From: Prauserella endophytica
GTDB taxonomy: Bacteria; Actinomycetota; Actinomycetes; Mycobacteriales; Pseudonocardiaceae
Direction of reading: 5' to 3'
NCBI RefSeq assembly: GCF_005146945.1
Contig: NZ_SWMS01000028.1
Span: forward strand, 1 to 64,000
Length of the DNA stretch: 64,000 nt
In this document: positions 57,173-64,000 of the stretch, in pieces
Layout of the letters: every line of letters starts with the position of its first letter
How positions within the stretch are numbered: the stretch's first letter is position 1
The notes under the pieces: generated by a model
Database searches by the model: none
What the model saw: the letters and a program-made list of their open reading frames with translations, nothing else
What the model was told of the DNA's origin: nothing
Translations under genes and position numbers: made by a program

Positions 57173-58768
57173 GTGCGTCAACGCAGGACAATCCTCGGCC
57201 TGCTCGCCACGGCCGTGCTGCTTCTACCAGCGGTTCCGGCCGCGGCCACGCAGGCCGGTCCCGGCCATGGCCCGGAACGCGAGCTCGGCGACGTGATCCC
57301 GGTGCCTGCCGAGGTCAAGCCCAATCCGAGGACCAGCTTCACACTCGGTCCGCATACGTCCATCCGCACGCAGGTGGGTTCGGCCGAGGCCAGGAGCGTC
57401 GGCCGCCACCTCGCGGGCGTGCTGCGCCCGGCGACCGGCTACTCCCTGCCCGTCGTCTCCTCTGGCCGAGGGGGCGGCTCCGCCGTCTCACTGGTGCTCA
57501 ACAAGCACGAACCCAAGATCGGCGACCAGGGTTACCGCCTCGACGTCGGCAGGTCCGGGGTGACGATCCGGGCCAGGACCGGCGCGGGGTTGTTCGCGGG
57601 TGCGCAGACGCTGCGCCAGCTGCTGCCCGCGCAGATCGAGGCCGACCGCACGATCCGGCGCGCCTGGACGGTGCCCGGCGGGACGATCGTCGACAGGCCC
57701 CGCTTCGCCTATCGGGGCGCGATGCTCGATCTCGCCAGGCATTTCCACGAGCCCGCCGAGATCAAGTCCTACATCGACGAGCTCGCCCAGTACAAGATCA
57801 ACCACCTGCACCTGCACCTCACCGACGACCAGGGCTGGCGCATCCAGATCGACAGCTGGCCGAAACTCACCACGGTCGGCGGCGGACCGGGCACCGGCGT
57901 TGACGGCGAGGGACCGGGCTTCCTGACCAAGGCCGAGTACACCGATCTCGTGGCCTATGCGGCCTCGCGCTACATCACGATCGTGCCCGAGATCGACATG
58001 CCGGGGCACACCAACGCGGCGCAGTCGACCTACGCCGAGCTGAACTGCGACGGGGTCGCCCCGCCGCCGCGCACGGACATCGAGGTCGGGTACTCCTCGC
58101 TGTGCATCGGTTCCGAGATCACGTACCGCTTCGTGGAGGACGTGATCCGCGAACTCGCGGCCATGACCCCCGGCCCGTACCTGCACATCGGCGGCGACGA
58201 GGCGCACGCGACCACCGACGAGGACTACCGGACGTTCATGAACCGGGTGCTGCCGCTGGTGGAGAAGTACGGCAAGCGGGCGTTCGGCTGGAACGAGGTC
58301 GCGCGGGTGGACCCGCCCGCCTCGGTGGTCCCGCAGTACTGGGGCACCACCACGGAGAACGCCGACCTCGCCGACGCCGTCGCGAGGGGCAACAAGGTGA
58401 TCATGTCGCCCGCCAACAGGTCGTACCTCGACATGAAGTACGACGCGAACACGCCGCTCGGGCTGCAGTGGGCCGGGTTCATCGAGGTGCGCGACGCCTA
58501 CGGGTGGGACCCCGGCAGCCACGTCGCGGGCGTCGGTGAGAAGTCGGTGCTCGGGGTCGAGGCGCCGCTGTGGTCCGAGACCCTGCGGACCATCGACGAC
58601 ATCGAGTTCATGGCGTTCCCCAGGTTGCCCGCGATCGCGGAGCTCGGCTGGTCGCCACGCGCGAGCCACGACTGGGAGTCGTTCTCGCGGCGGCTCGCCG
58701 AGCAGGGCCCGCGGTGGCAGCAGCGGGGCGTGGACTTCTACCGCTCGCCGCAGATCGTCTGGCCGTGA
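57173..58768 (+). CDS. secreted beta-N-acetylhexosaminidase (GH20)
   Basis: Exported enzyme that removes terminal GlcNAc from chitobiose or wall fragments. The 531-residue product has a signal peptide (1 to about 27, cleavage after AAA), an N-terminal GH20b domain and a GH20 barrel with RGAMLDLARHFH, HLHLTDDQGWR, PEIDMPGHTNAA and the catalytic Asp-Glu pair in HIGGDEAH. GTG 57173 has GGAGGTG upstream. A DasR-type site precedes it. Confidence 0.93.
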   Translation: MRQRRTILGLLATAVLLLPAVPAAATQAGPGHGPERELGDVIPVPAEVKPNPRTSFTLGPHTSIRTQVGSAEARSVGRHLAGVLRPATGYSLPVVSSGRGGGSAVSLVLNKHEPKIGDQGYRLDVGRSGVTIRARTGAGLFAGAQTLRQLLPAQIEADRTIRRAWTVPGGTIVDRPRFAYRGAMLDLARHFHEPAEIKSYIDELAQYKINHLHLHLTDDQGWRIQIDSWPKLTTVGGGPGTGVDGEGPGFLTKAEYTDLVAYAASRYITIVPEIDMPGHTNAAQSTYAELNCDGVAPPPRTDIEVGYSSLCIGSEITYRFVEDVIRELAAMTPGPYLHIGGDEAHATTDEDYRTFMNRVLPLVEKYGKRAFGWNEVARVDPPASVVPQYWGTTTENADLADAVARGNKVIMSPANRSYLDMKYDANTPLGLQWAGFIEVRDAYGWDPGSHVAGVGEKSVLGVEAPLWSETLRTIDDIEFMAFPRLPAIAELGWSPRASHDWESFSRRLAEQGPRWQQRGVDFYRSPQIVWP

Positions 58769-58827
58769 CCCAGCGCCAGGGCCGTGCGCCGCGCGGCCCT
58801 GGCGTGATCCGGCGCCGGCCCGGCGAT

Positions 58828-58866
58828 GTAGACACCGTCTACCCCGATTTGGTAGACATTGTCCAC
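58828..58866. promoter_or_regulatory. twin operators before SGNH-TetR operon
   Basis: GTAGACACCGTCTAC (58828-58842) is a perfect inverted repeat, and GTAGACATTGTCCAC (58852-58866) has one mismatch; they are 24 bp apart. They precede the operon by 30 bp, which encodes its own TetR protein, so autoregulation is likely. Confidence 0.8.
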
Positions 58867-58895
58867 GAGCTGAACGGAACATGTCGGAGAGTTGA

Positions 58896-59711
58896 ATGGG
58901 TTACCAACGCTTCGTCGCGCTCGGTGACAGCTGCACCGAAGGCCTCGACGATCCCTACCCGGGCAGAACCCACTACCGGGGCTGGGCCGACCTGGTCGCC
59001 AGCCGGTTCGCCCAGGACGAGCCGGACTTCCGCTACGCCAACCTCGGCGTGCGCGGCAGGCGTCTCGACCAGATCGTCGTCGAGCAGATCCCCACCGCCA
59101 TCGACCTGCGCCCGGACATCGTGGCCCTGTTCGGCGGCGGCAACGACCTGATGATCTCGCGGTCGTTCAGCTCCGAGGTCGTCGCGCGGCGGGCCAGGGC
59201 GGCCGTGCGCCTGCTCACCGACGCCGCTCCCACCGTCGTGGTGTTCACGCTCAGCGACATCTCCTCCCGCATGCCCATCGTGCGCCGGATGCGCCACCGC
59301 ATCGAGGCGTTCAACGACGCCGTCCGCGCCGCCGCCGACGACTACGGCGCGGTGCTCGTCGATCTGTGGCCCGACGAGGCGGCGCATGACCTGCGCTACT
59401 TCGGGCCCGACCGGCTGCACCTCGGCGAGCTCGGCCACCGCAGGGTCGCCGCGCACATGCTCGAGAAGCTCGGCGTCCCGTTCGACCTGAGCTGGCTGGC
59501 CCCGCTGCCCGGCGACCCCGCCGCGCCGAACCTCCTCGCGCACGCCAGGTGGGTGTGGGGCTCGGTGCTGCCGTCCGCGAGGACGCGCGTGCTCAACTAC
59601 CTCACTGGCCGCTCCTCCGGCGACGGCTTCGTGCCGAAACGTCCCGAGCTGCTGCCGCTCACCGACGAGCTGGGGACATGGACACGGAACCCGATCCCAG
59701 GCAACGCCTGA
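58896..59711 (+). CDS. SGNH/GDSL-type hydrolase
   Basis: A 271-residue esterase/lipase-like enzyme without a signal peptide. Block I is FVALGDSCTEGLDDPYPG (nucleophile Ser in GDSC), block III GGGNDLM and block V PDRLHLGELGHRRVA (Asp/His). Natural ester unknown. ATG 58896 lies 30 bp after the twin operators. Its last 34 bp overlap the TetR gene, giving a coupled pair under TetR control. Confidence 0.88.
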   Translation: MGYQRFVALGDSCTEGLDDPYPGRTHYRGWADLVASRFAQDEPDFRYANLGVRGRRLDQIVVEQIPTAIDLRPDIVALFGGGNDLMISRSFSSEVVARRARAAVRLLTDAAPTVVVFTLSDISSRMPIVRRMRHRIEAFNDAVRAAADDYGAVLVDLWPDEAAHDLRYFGPDRLHLGELGHRRVAAHMLEKLGVPFDLSWLAPLPGDPAAPNLLAHARWVWGSVLPSARTRVLNYLTGRSSGDGFVPKRPELLPLTDELGTWTRNPIPGNA

Positions 59712-60247
59712 TCGCGAGCGCCACCGCGCTGCTCGCCGAGGAGGGTGTGGAAGCCGTCACCCTCCGCCGGATCGCGCGGGAGGCCGGTGTGTCGCATGGC
59801 GCACCGCTGCGGCACTTCACCGGCCGCACCGCGCTGCTCTCCGCCGTCGCGACCACCGGTTTCGCCGAGCTACGCCAGCGCGGCGAGCACATCCCGGACG
59901 CCTCGCCGAGGGAGCGGTTGCTCGCGATGTGCCGCTCCTACATCGAGTTCGCACTCGCCAACCCGGCGATGTTCGAGCTGATGTTCCGCCACGACCTCAT
60001 CGACTCCGCGGAGCCCGAGCTGTCGAGCACCAACAGCGCGGTGTTCGAGGACTTCAGCGCGCTCGTCGGCGAGACCCAGGCCGCGGGCTGGCGCGCCGGC
60101 ACGGACGCGCGGCTGCTCGCGGCGTCGCTGTGGGCCGCGCTGCACGGACTCGCCGAGCTGTGGCTGTGGGGCGGGCTCGGCGAGACGCTCGGCGCGGGAG
60201 AGGTGGACGCCGCGCTGGCCGTCACCCTGGAGACCTACCTCGGCTGA
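59678..60247 (+). CDS. TetR-family regulator of the SGNH hydrolase operon
   Basis: A 189-residue regulator with TLRRIAREAGVSHGAPLRHF as helix-turn-helix and a TetR_C_33-like ligand domain. ATG 59678 lies inside the SGNH gene in another frame, with GGGGAC in front. The twin operators upstream of the operon are its likely sites. Its 3' end overlaps the SRPBCC gene by 26 bp on the opposite strand. Confidence 0.9.
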   Translation: MDTEPDPRQRLIASATALLAEEGVEAVTLRRIAREAGVSHGAPLRHFTGRTALLSAVATTGFAELRQRGEHIPDASPRERLLAMCRSYIEFALANPAMFELMFRHDLIDSAEPELSSTNSAVFEDFSALVGETQAAGWRAGTDARLLAASLWAALHGLAELWLWGGLGETLGAGEVDAALAVTLETYLG

Positions 60248-60641
60248 GTCCGGCGACCACCCGGTCCAGCACCTCGCGCCAGTGCTCCCGCTGGCGGAGG
60301 CGCTCGTCGCCGTCGGCGAGCCATTCCTGGTGGAACCGCAGCACCGTCCGGCCACCCGCGTCACTGACGGCGACCTGCACGGTGGTGTCGTGATCCCAGT
60401 CGCGCGGTCGCCACGTGAGCCGCACCCGGTCGTTGGCGTGAAAGCTGCGCAGCTCGCCCGTGGTTCCCTCGGCCGTGATGTAGCCGTCGCCCTTCTCCGT
60501 GCCGAGCTCGGCGCCTTCGCCGAGCCAGGCCGCGATCCCCTCCGGGCTGGTGAGGTACGCCCACACCGTCTCGACCGGATGGGGCACCGTCTCCGACACC
60601 CCGGTCTGGAACCCCGCGTCCTTGGTCTGACCGACAACCAT
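60222..60641 (-). CDS. SRPBCC/AHSA1-like protein
   Basis: A 139-residue START-like protein: VSETVPHPVETVWAYLTSPE at the N-terminus, GIAAWLGEGAELG, RVRLTWRPRDWDHDTTVQV and RFHQEWLADGDERLRQREHW at the end, as in AHSA1-type domains that bind hydrophobic ligands. Role unknown. ATG 60641 follows AAGGGGGA; a longer reading from 60689 is possible. It lies 54 bp after the decarboxylase stop on the same strand. Confidence 0.85.
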   Translation of the reverse strand: MVVGQTKDAGFQTGVSETVPHPVETVWAYLTSPEGIAAWLGEGAELGTEKGDGYITAEGTTGELRSFHANDRVRLTWRPRDWDHDTTVQVAVSDAGGRTVLRFHQEWLADGDERLRQREHWREVLDRVVAGLSRGRSPG

Positions 60642-60695
60642 GATGTCCCCCTTCGTCGTCAGGAGCATTCTGCCGACGACCACCGACAAAACCGG

Positions 60696-62117
60696 TTAGC
60701 CCGCCTCGCGCTGGATCGTCGACCACGCGCTGAGCACGTGCTCGCGTTCCGTCGCGGGGGCGCCGATCGCCATGCGCAGCAACACGTCCCCGTTCGCCTT
60801 CGTGTGGCTCAGGTACAGCTCGCCCGAGTCGTTGAGCCGTTCCAGCAGCGCCATCGTCGCCGCGTTGGCGTCGTCCGCGGACAGCCCCGGCCACCGCGGG
60901 CGGAAGCAGACGAGCCCGAACGGATGGTCCGCCCGCAGCTCGAACCGGTCGTCGGCGGCGACCAGCCCGGCGAACTCGTCGGCCAGCGCGATGCCCTTGC
61001 GAATGTGCTCGCGCAGCCCCCGCGCGCCGTACCAGCGGATCACCGACCACAGCTTGAGCGCGCGGAAACGCCGCCCCAGCGGGATCTGCCAGTCCCGGTA
61101 GTCGATCACCTCGCCCGACGCGCTCGCGGCGTTGCGCAGGTACTCGGGCAGGATCGACAGCGCCTCGATCATCGGCGCGCGGTCGGCCAGCCAGAGCACG
61201 GAGCAGTCGAAGTTGGTCAGCAGCCACTTGTGCGGGTTGGTCACGTAGGAGTCCGCGTACTCGGCGACGCCGTCGTTGATCCAGCGCAGCTCAGGGCAGA
61301 TCGCCGACACCCCGGCGTAGGCGGCGTCGACGTGCAGCCACACCCCGTGCGCCCGGCACACCTCGCCGATGCGGCGCACCGGGTCGATCGCCGTGGTGGA
61401 CGTGGTGCCGATCGTCGCGCACACCAGCGCGGGCACGGCGCCACCGGCGAGGTCGGCGGCGATCAGCTCGTCCAGGTGGGCCGGGTCCATGGCGAGCGTG
61501 TGCTCGTCGACGTTCACCGCGCGCACGTTCTCCGCGCCGAGCCCGGCGATGCGGCCCGCCTTCTCCAGCGACGAATGGGTTTGCGACGATACGTACACGG
61601 TGCGCCGGCGCCCCTCGCCACCCGCGCGCCGCAGCGCGGCCAGCAGGGCGACGAGGCTCGCGCTCGACGCGGTGTCCTGGATGACGCCGCCGCCCGCGGA
61701 GCCGGTGCGGAACCGCTCAGGGAGCGCGAGCAGCTCGGCGAGCCAGTCGACCACGAGCGACTCCAGCTCCGTGCAGGCCGGGCTCGTCGCCCACACCATC
61801 CCCTGCACGCCGAGCCCCGACGACAGCAGGTCGCCGAGGATCGCGGGACCGCTGGCGTTGGCCGGGAAGTAGGCGAAGAAGCTCGGGTGCTGCCAGTGCG
61901 TGACGCCGGGCAGGACCGCGCGGTCCAGGTCGGCGAGCACGTGCTCGAACGGCTCGCCCTCCTCGGGCGGGTGCGCGGGCAGCGCGGAGCGGACGTCACC
62001 GGGCTTGGCCTGCGAGCGCACGGGCCTCGACTCGATCGACGCCAGGTAGTCGGCGACCCAGTCGACCACCCGCTTGCCGTGTTCGCGGAACTCCTCGGGA
62101 GTCATGTGCCCGGCCAT
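60696..62117 (-). CDS. aromatic L-amino acid decarboxylase (group II, PLP)
   Basis: A 473-residue PLP enzyme of the AADC family, expected to decarboxylate Trp, Phe, Tyr or related amino acids. Visible are HPSFFAYFPANASGPAILGD, WHVDAAYAG-like LHVDAAYAGVSAICPEL (PLP-binding Asp), and NPHKWLLTNFDCSVLW with the Schiff-base Lys. The substrate cannot be read from sequence. ATG 62117. Divergent from trpS across a composite palindrome. Confidence 0.9.
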   Translation of the reverse strand: MAGHMTPEEFREHGKRVVDWVADYLASIESRPVRSQAKPGDVRSALPAHPPEEGEPFEHVLADLDRAVLPGVTHWQHPSFFAYFPANASGPAILGDLLSSGLGVQGMVWATSPACTELESLVVDWLAELLALPERFRTGSAGGGVIQDTASSASLVALLAALRRAGGEGRRRTVYVSSQTHSSLEKAGRIAGLGAENVRAVNVDEHTLAMDPAHLDELIAADLAGGAVPALVCATIGTTSTTAIDPVRRIGEVCRAHGVWLHVDAAYAGVSAICPELRWINDGVAEYADSYVTNPHKWLLTNFDCSVLWLADRAPMIEALSILPEYLRNAASASGEVIDYRDWQIPLGRRFRALKLWSVIRWYGARGLREHIRKGIALADEFAGLVAADDRFELRADHPFGLVCFRPRWPGLSADDANAATMALLERLNDSGELYLSHTKANGDVLLRMAIGAPATEREHVLSAWSTIQREAG

Positions 62118-62130
62118 GTCTGGAGGCTAG

Positions 62131-62240
62131 CCGCAGTGAAGGCCACCTTGCTGCGTTGATCGGACACAGCGGCGCAGAGCGCCTCGGTTTGAGTGGTGGC
62201 GGGAGACGGGCGGGCGCAGTGAGGGTGGCCTTCACTGCGG
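62131..62240. repeat. composite palindrome with 47-bp module, in divergent region
   Basis: Perfect 17-bp arms CCGCAGTGAAGGCCACC (62131-62147) and complement (62224-62240) enclose a 76-bp loop that holds module copy C at 62169-62215. Unlike most copies, it lies between two 5' ends (decarboxylase and trpS), so it is not placed as a terminator. Confidence 0.88.
62169..62215 (+). repeat. 47-bp G-rich module, copy C
   Basis: Third copy of the module, differing from copy B at about six positions. The first GGG run has changed to GAG, so only three clean GGG runs remain and the quadruplex pattern is weakened. Confidence 0.8.
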
Positions 62241-62283
62241 CCGCCCGGGCTCACCTGACGCCGTCGGCCCACCCGCTGGTCAG

Positions 62284-62289
62284 TAGGAT
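62284..62289 (+). promoter_or_regulatory. -10 element of trpS, probable leaderless start
   Basis: TAGGAT lies 7 bp before the ATG at 62297, the spacing expected when transcription begins at the start codon. No Shine-Dalgarno is visible, and no clear -35 was found. Confidence 0.5.
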
Positions 62290-62296
62290 GGCCCGC

Positions 62297-63325
62297 ATGT
62301 CACAGCCCGTAGCCAAGGTCTCCTTGACCGGCATCAAGCCGACCGGCGAGCCCCATCTGGGCAACCTGATCGGTGCGATCCGCCCGGCGCTGCAGCTGGC
62401 TGAGCAGTACGACTCGGTCTACTTCATCGCCGACTACCACGCGCTCACGACGGTGCGCGATCCCGAGCTGCTCCGGCACTACTCGCGCTCGGTCGCCGCG
62501 ACCTGGGTGGCCGCGGGCCTCGACCCCAAGCGGACGACGTTCTACGTCCAGTCCGACGTCCCCGAGATCTTCGAGCTCAACTGGGTGCTCTCCTGCGTGA
62601 CCGGCAAGGGCCTGATGAACAGGGCCCACGCATACAAGGCCGCGCGCGACCGCAACGTCGAGGCGGGCGAGGAGCCCGACGCCGGCGTGAACATGGGCCT
62701 GTACAACTACCCCATCCTCATGGCGGTGGACATCCTGATCATGGAGTCCGACGTGGTGCCGGTGGGCAAGGACCAGGTGCAGCACGTCGAGTACGCCGCC
62801 GACATCGCGGGCAGCTTCAACCACCTGTACGGCAAGTCGTACTCGTTCAAGGTGCCGAAGGCGATCATCCCCGACGCCGGCACAGGGCACACGCTGCCCG
62901 GTCTCGACGGCCGCAAGATGAGCAAGTCCTACGACAACACGATTCCGCTGTTCCTGCCGGAGAACAAGCTCAAGAAGCTGGTGCGGCGCATCCCAACGGA
63001 CAGCACGCCGGTGGAGGACCCGAAGGACCCCGACAGCTCGTCGGTGTTCCAGATCCTGGAGCAGTTCGCTCCGCCATCGGCCGCCGACGTCGTCGCCGAC
63101 ACGCGCAAGCGTCTCGAGGCGGGCGGCATGGGCTGGGGCGAGCTGAAGAACGTGCTGTTCGAGGTGCTCAACACCGAGCTCGGCCCGCTGCGCGAGCGCT
63201 ACGACGCGCTGATGGAGCCGGGCAGCGAGCTCGACACCATGCTCGCCGAGGGCGCGGAGAAGGCCCGCGAACGGGCGGGCCGAGTGCTCGGCTCGGTACG
63301 CAAGGCCATCGGCGTCGGCAAGTGA
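62297..63325 (+). CDS. trpS: tryptophanyl-tRNA synthetase
   Basis: Class I synthetase for Trp, 342 residues. The HIGH counterpart is GEPHLGNLIGAI, the Trp-pocket segment includes NYPILMAVDILIMESDVVPVG (contiguous, residues about 137-157), and GLDGRKMSKSYDN holds KMSKS. ATG 62297 (MSQPVAKVS) is preferred; ATG 62288 is three codons upstream. The last gene of the housekeeping set, 12 bp before a kinase gene. Confidence 0.96.
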   Translation: MSQPVAKVSLTGIKPTGEPHLGNLIGAIRPALQLAEQYDSVYFIADYHALTTVRDPELLRHYSRSVAATWVAAGLDPKRTTFYVQSDVPEIFELNWVLSCVTGKGLMNRAHAYKAARDRNVEAGEEPDAGVNMGLYNYPILMAVDILIMESDVVPVGKDQVQHVEYAADIAGSFNHLYGKSYSFKVPKAIIPDAGTGHTLPGLDGRKMSKSYDNTIPLFLPENKLKKLVRRIPTDSTPVEDPKDPDSSSVFQILEQFAPPSAADVVADTRKRLEAGGMGWGELKNVLFEVLNTELGPLRERYDALMEPGSELDTMLAEGAEKARERAGRVLGSVRKAIGVGK

Positions 63326-63337
63326 TCCCGGCGTGAC

Positions 63338-64000
63338 GTGCGGCCACTGAGCCCCGGCGAGCCCGCGCACGTCGGCCGGTACCGTCTGCTGGCCTCGCTC
63401 GGCGCCGGTGGGATGGGCCGGGTGCTGCTCGCGGTCGCGCCGGACGGGCGCCTCGCGGCCGTCAAGCAGATCCACCCCGGGTTCGCGCACGACAAGGACT
63501 TCCGGCACCAGTTCGCGCGTGAGGTGGAGGCGTCACGGCTCGTCTCGGGCGCCTACACGGCCGCGGTCATGGACGCCGATCCCACGGCACACGCCCCGTG
63601 GCTCGCGTCGGTCTACGTCGCGGGGCCGTCGCTGCGCGAGGCGGTCGACGCCGCGGGACCGCTGCCGCCTGTCTCGCTGCGGTACCTCGCCGCAGGGCTG
63701 GCTTCGGCGCTCGCCGACATCCACCGCGCCGGTCTGGTGCACCGGGATCTCAAGCCCAGCAACGTACTGCTCACCGCCGACGGTCCGCGCGTGATCGACT
63801 TCGGCATCGCGCGGGCGGTCGAGGGCGACTCCGAGCTGACGCGCAGCGGCTCGGTGATCGGCTCGCCCGGCTTCATGTCCCCCGAGCAGGCGGAGGGCGG
63901 CCCGCTCACGTCGGCGAGCGACGTGTTCTCGCTGGGCGCGCTGCTGGTCATGGCGGCGACCGGACAGAGCCCCTTCGCGGGAACGTCGGCGCCGCAGACG
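63338..64000 (+). CDS. Ser/Thr protein kinase (partial, runs off window)
   Basis: The first 221 codons of a PknB-type kinase, open at the right edge. The kinase domain begins at once: YRLLASLGAGGMGRVLLAV, AAVKQIHPGF (catalytic Lys), VHRDLKPSNVLL, VIDFGIARAV and GSPGFMSPEQAEGG. This is the usual N-terminal kinase layout, unlike the kinase at 50175. GTG 63338 is 12 nt after the trpS stop. Confidence 0.92.
   Translation, partial: MRPLSPGEPAHVGRYRLLASLGAGGMGRVLLAVAPDGRLAAVKQIHPGFAHDKDFRHQFAREVEASRLVSGAYTAAVMDADPTAHAPWLASVYVAGPSLREAVDAAGPLPPVSLRYLAAGLASALADIHRAGLVHRDLKPSNVLLTADGPRVIDFGIARAVEGDSELTRSGSVIGSPGFMSPEQAEGGPLTSASDVFSLGALLVMAATGQSPFAGTSAPQT

Overview
The window is 64 kb of high-GC DNA from an actinomycete, most likely a member of the Pseudonocardiaceae (Amycolatopsis, Saccharomonospora or Prauserella type). 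This is inferred from gene content, frequent GTG starts and a family of dispersed palindromes; no 16S gene is present. Most of it is a conserved chromosomal housekeeping block. From memory, its gene order follows the Mycobacterium tuberculosis Rv1026-Rv1002 region closely: ppx2, DUF501, ftsB/divIC, eno, lytic transglycosylase, mazG, mfd, TetR (Rv1019-like), tRNA-Gln, glmU, prs, rplY, pth, pks16-like AMP ligase, ispE, ksgA, rpfB, tatD, metG, pabB, rsmI, pmt.

Layout. 1-6 kb: tRNA-Leu(UAA), NDH-2, family 5 uracil-DNA glycosylase, an S10 serine peptidase and a secreted subtilase. 6-20 kb: a leftward block for polyphosphate and cell-wall metabolism, division, glycolysis and nucleotide sanitation, ending in mfd. 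20-23 kb: PQQ-type sugar dehydrogenase lipoprotein, the Rv1019-like TetR and an acyl desaturase. 23-31 kb: tRNA-Gln, a GGDEF protein, glmU-prs, an F420-type oxidoreductase, rplY-pth and two tandem small DivIVA-domain proteins. 31-42 kb: AMP ligase, ABC-F and ispE. Next comes an inserted TetR/MFS/MetN-like segment, where the MetN-like gene has an S-box (SAM) riboswitch, and then rpfB-ksgA and tatD. 42-50 kb: metG, a truncated PadR gene, a GH25-like protein, a DUF4185 propeller, pabB, rsmI and pmt. 50-64 kb is more accessory: a kinase with an N-terminal membrane domain, prpE, a four-gene type VII-secretion-like cassette, a GH20 hexosaminidase with a DasR-type site, an SGNH hydrolase/TetR pair with twin operators, an SRPBCC protein, an aromatic amino acid decarboxylase, trpS, and the start of a second Ser/Thr kinase.

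The strongest sequence-level pattern is a family of perfect or near-perfect palindromes built on GCAGTGAAGGCCACC and its complement, plus related hairpins. All six convergent gene pairs that have an intergenic gap carry one. The four convergent pairs that abut or overlap carry none. Two copies have a 47-bp G-rich module in the loop, and a third copy of that module stands alone. One degenerate palindrome lies inside the ABC-F coding sequence.

The candidates for something undescribed are the composite palindrome/47-bp element, the secretion-effector-like cassette at 54.0-57.1 kb, the membrane-first kinase, and the riboswitch-controlled MetN-like ATPase whose catalytic motifs are degenerate and which has no transporter partner nearby.
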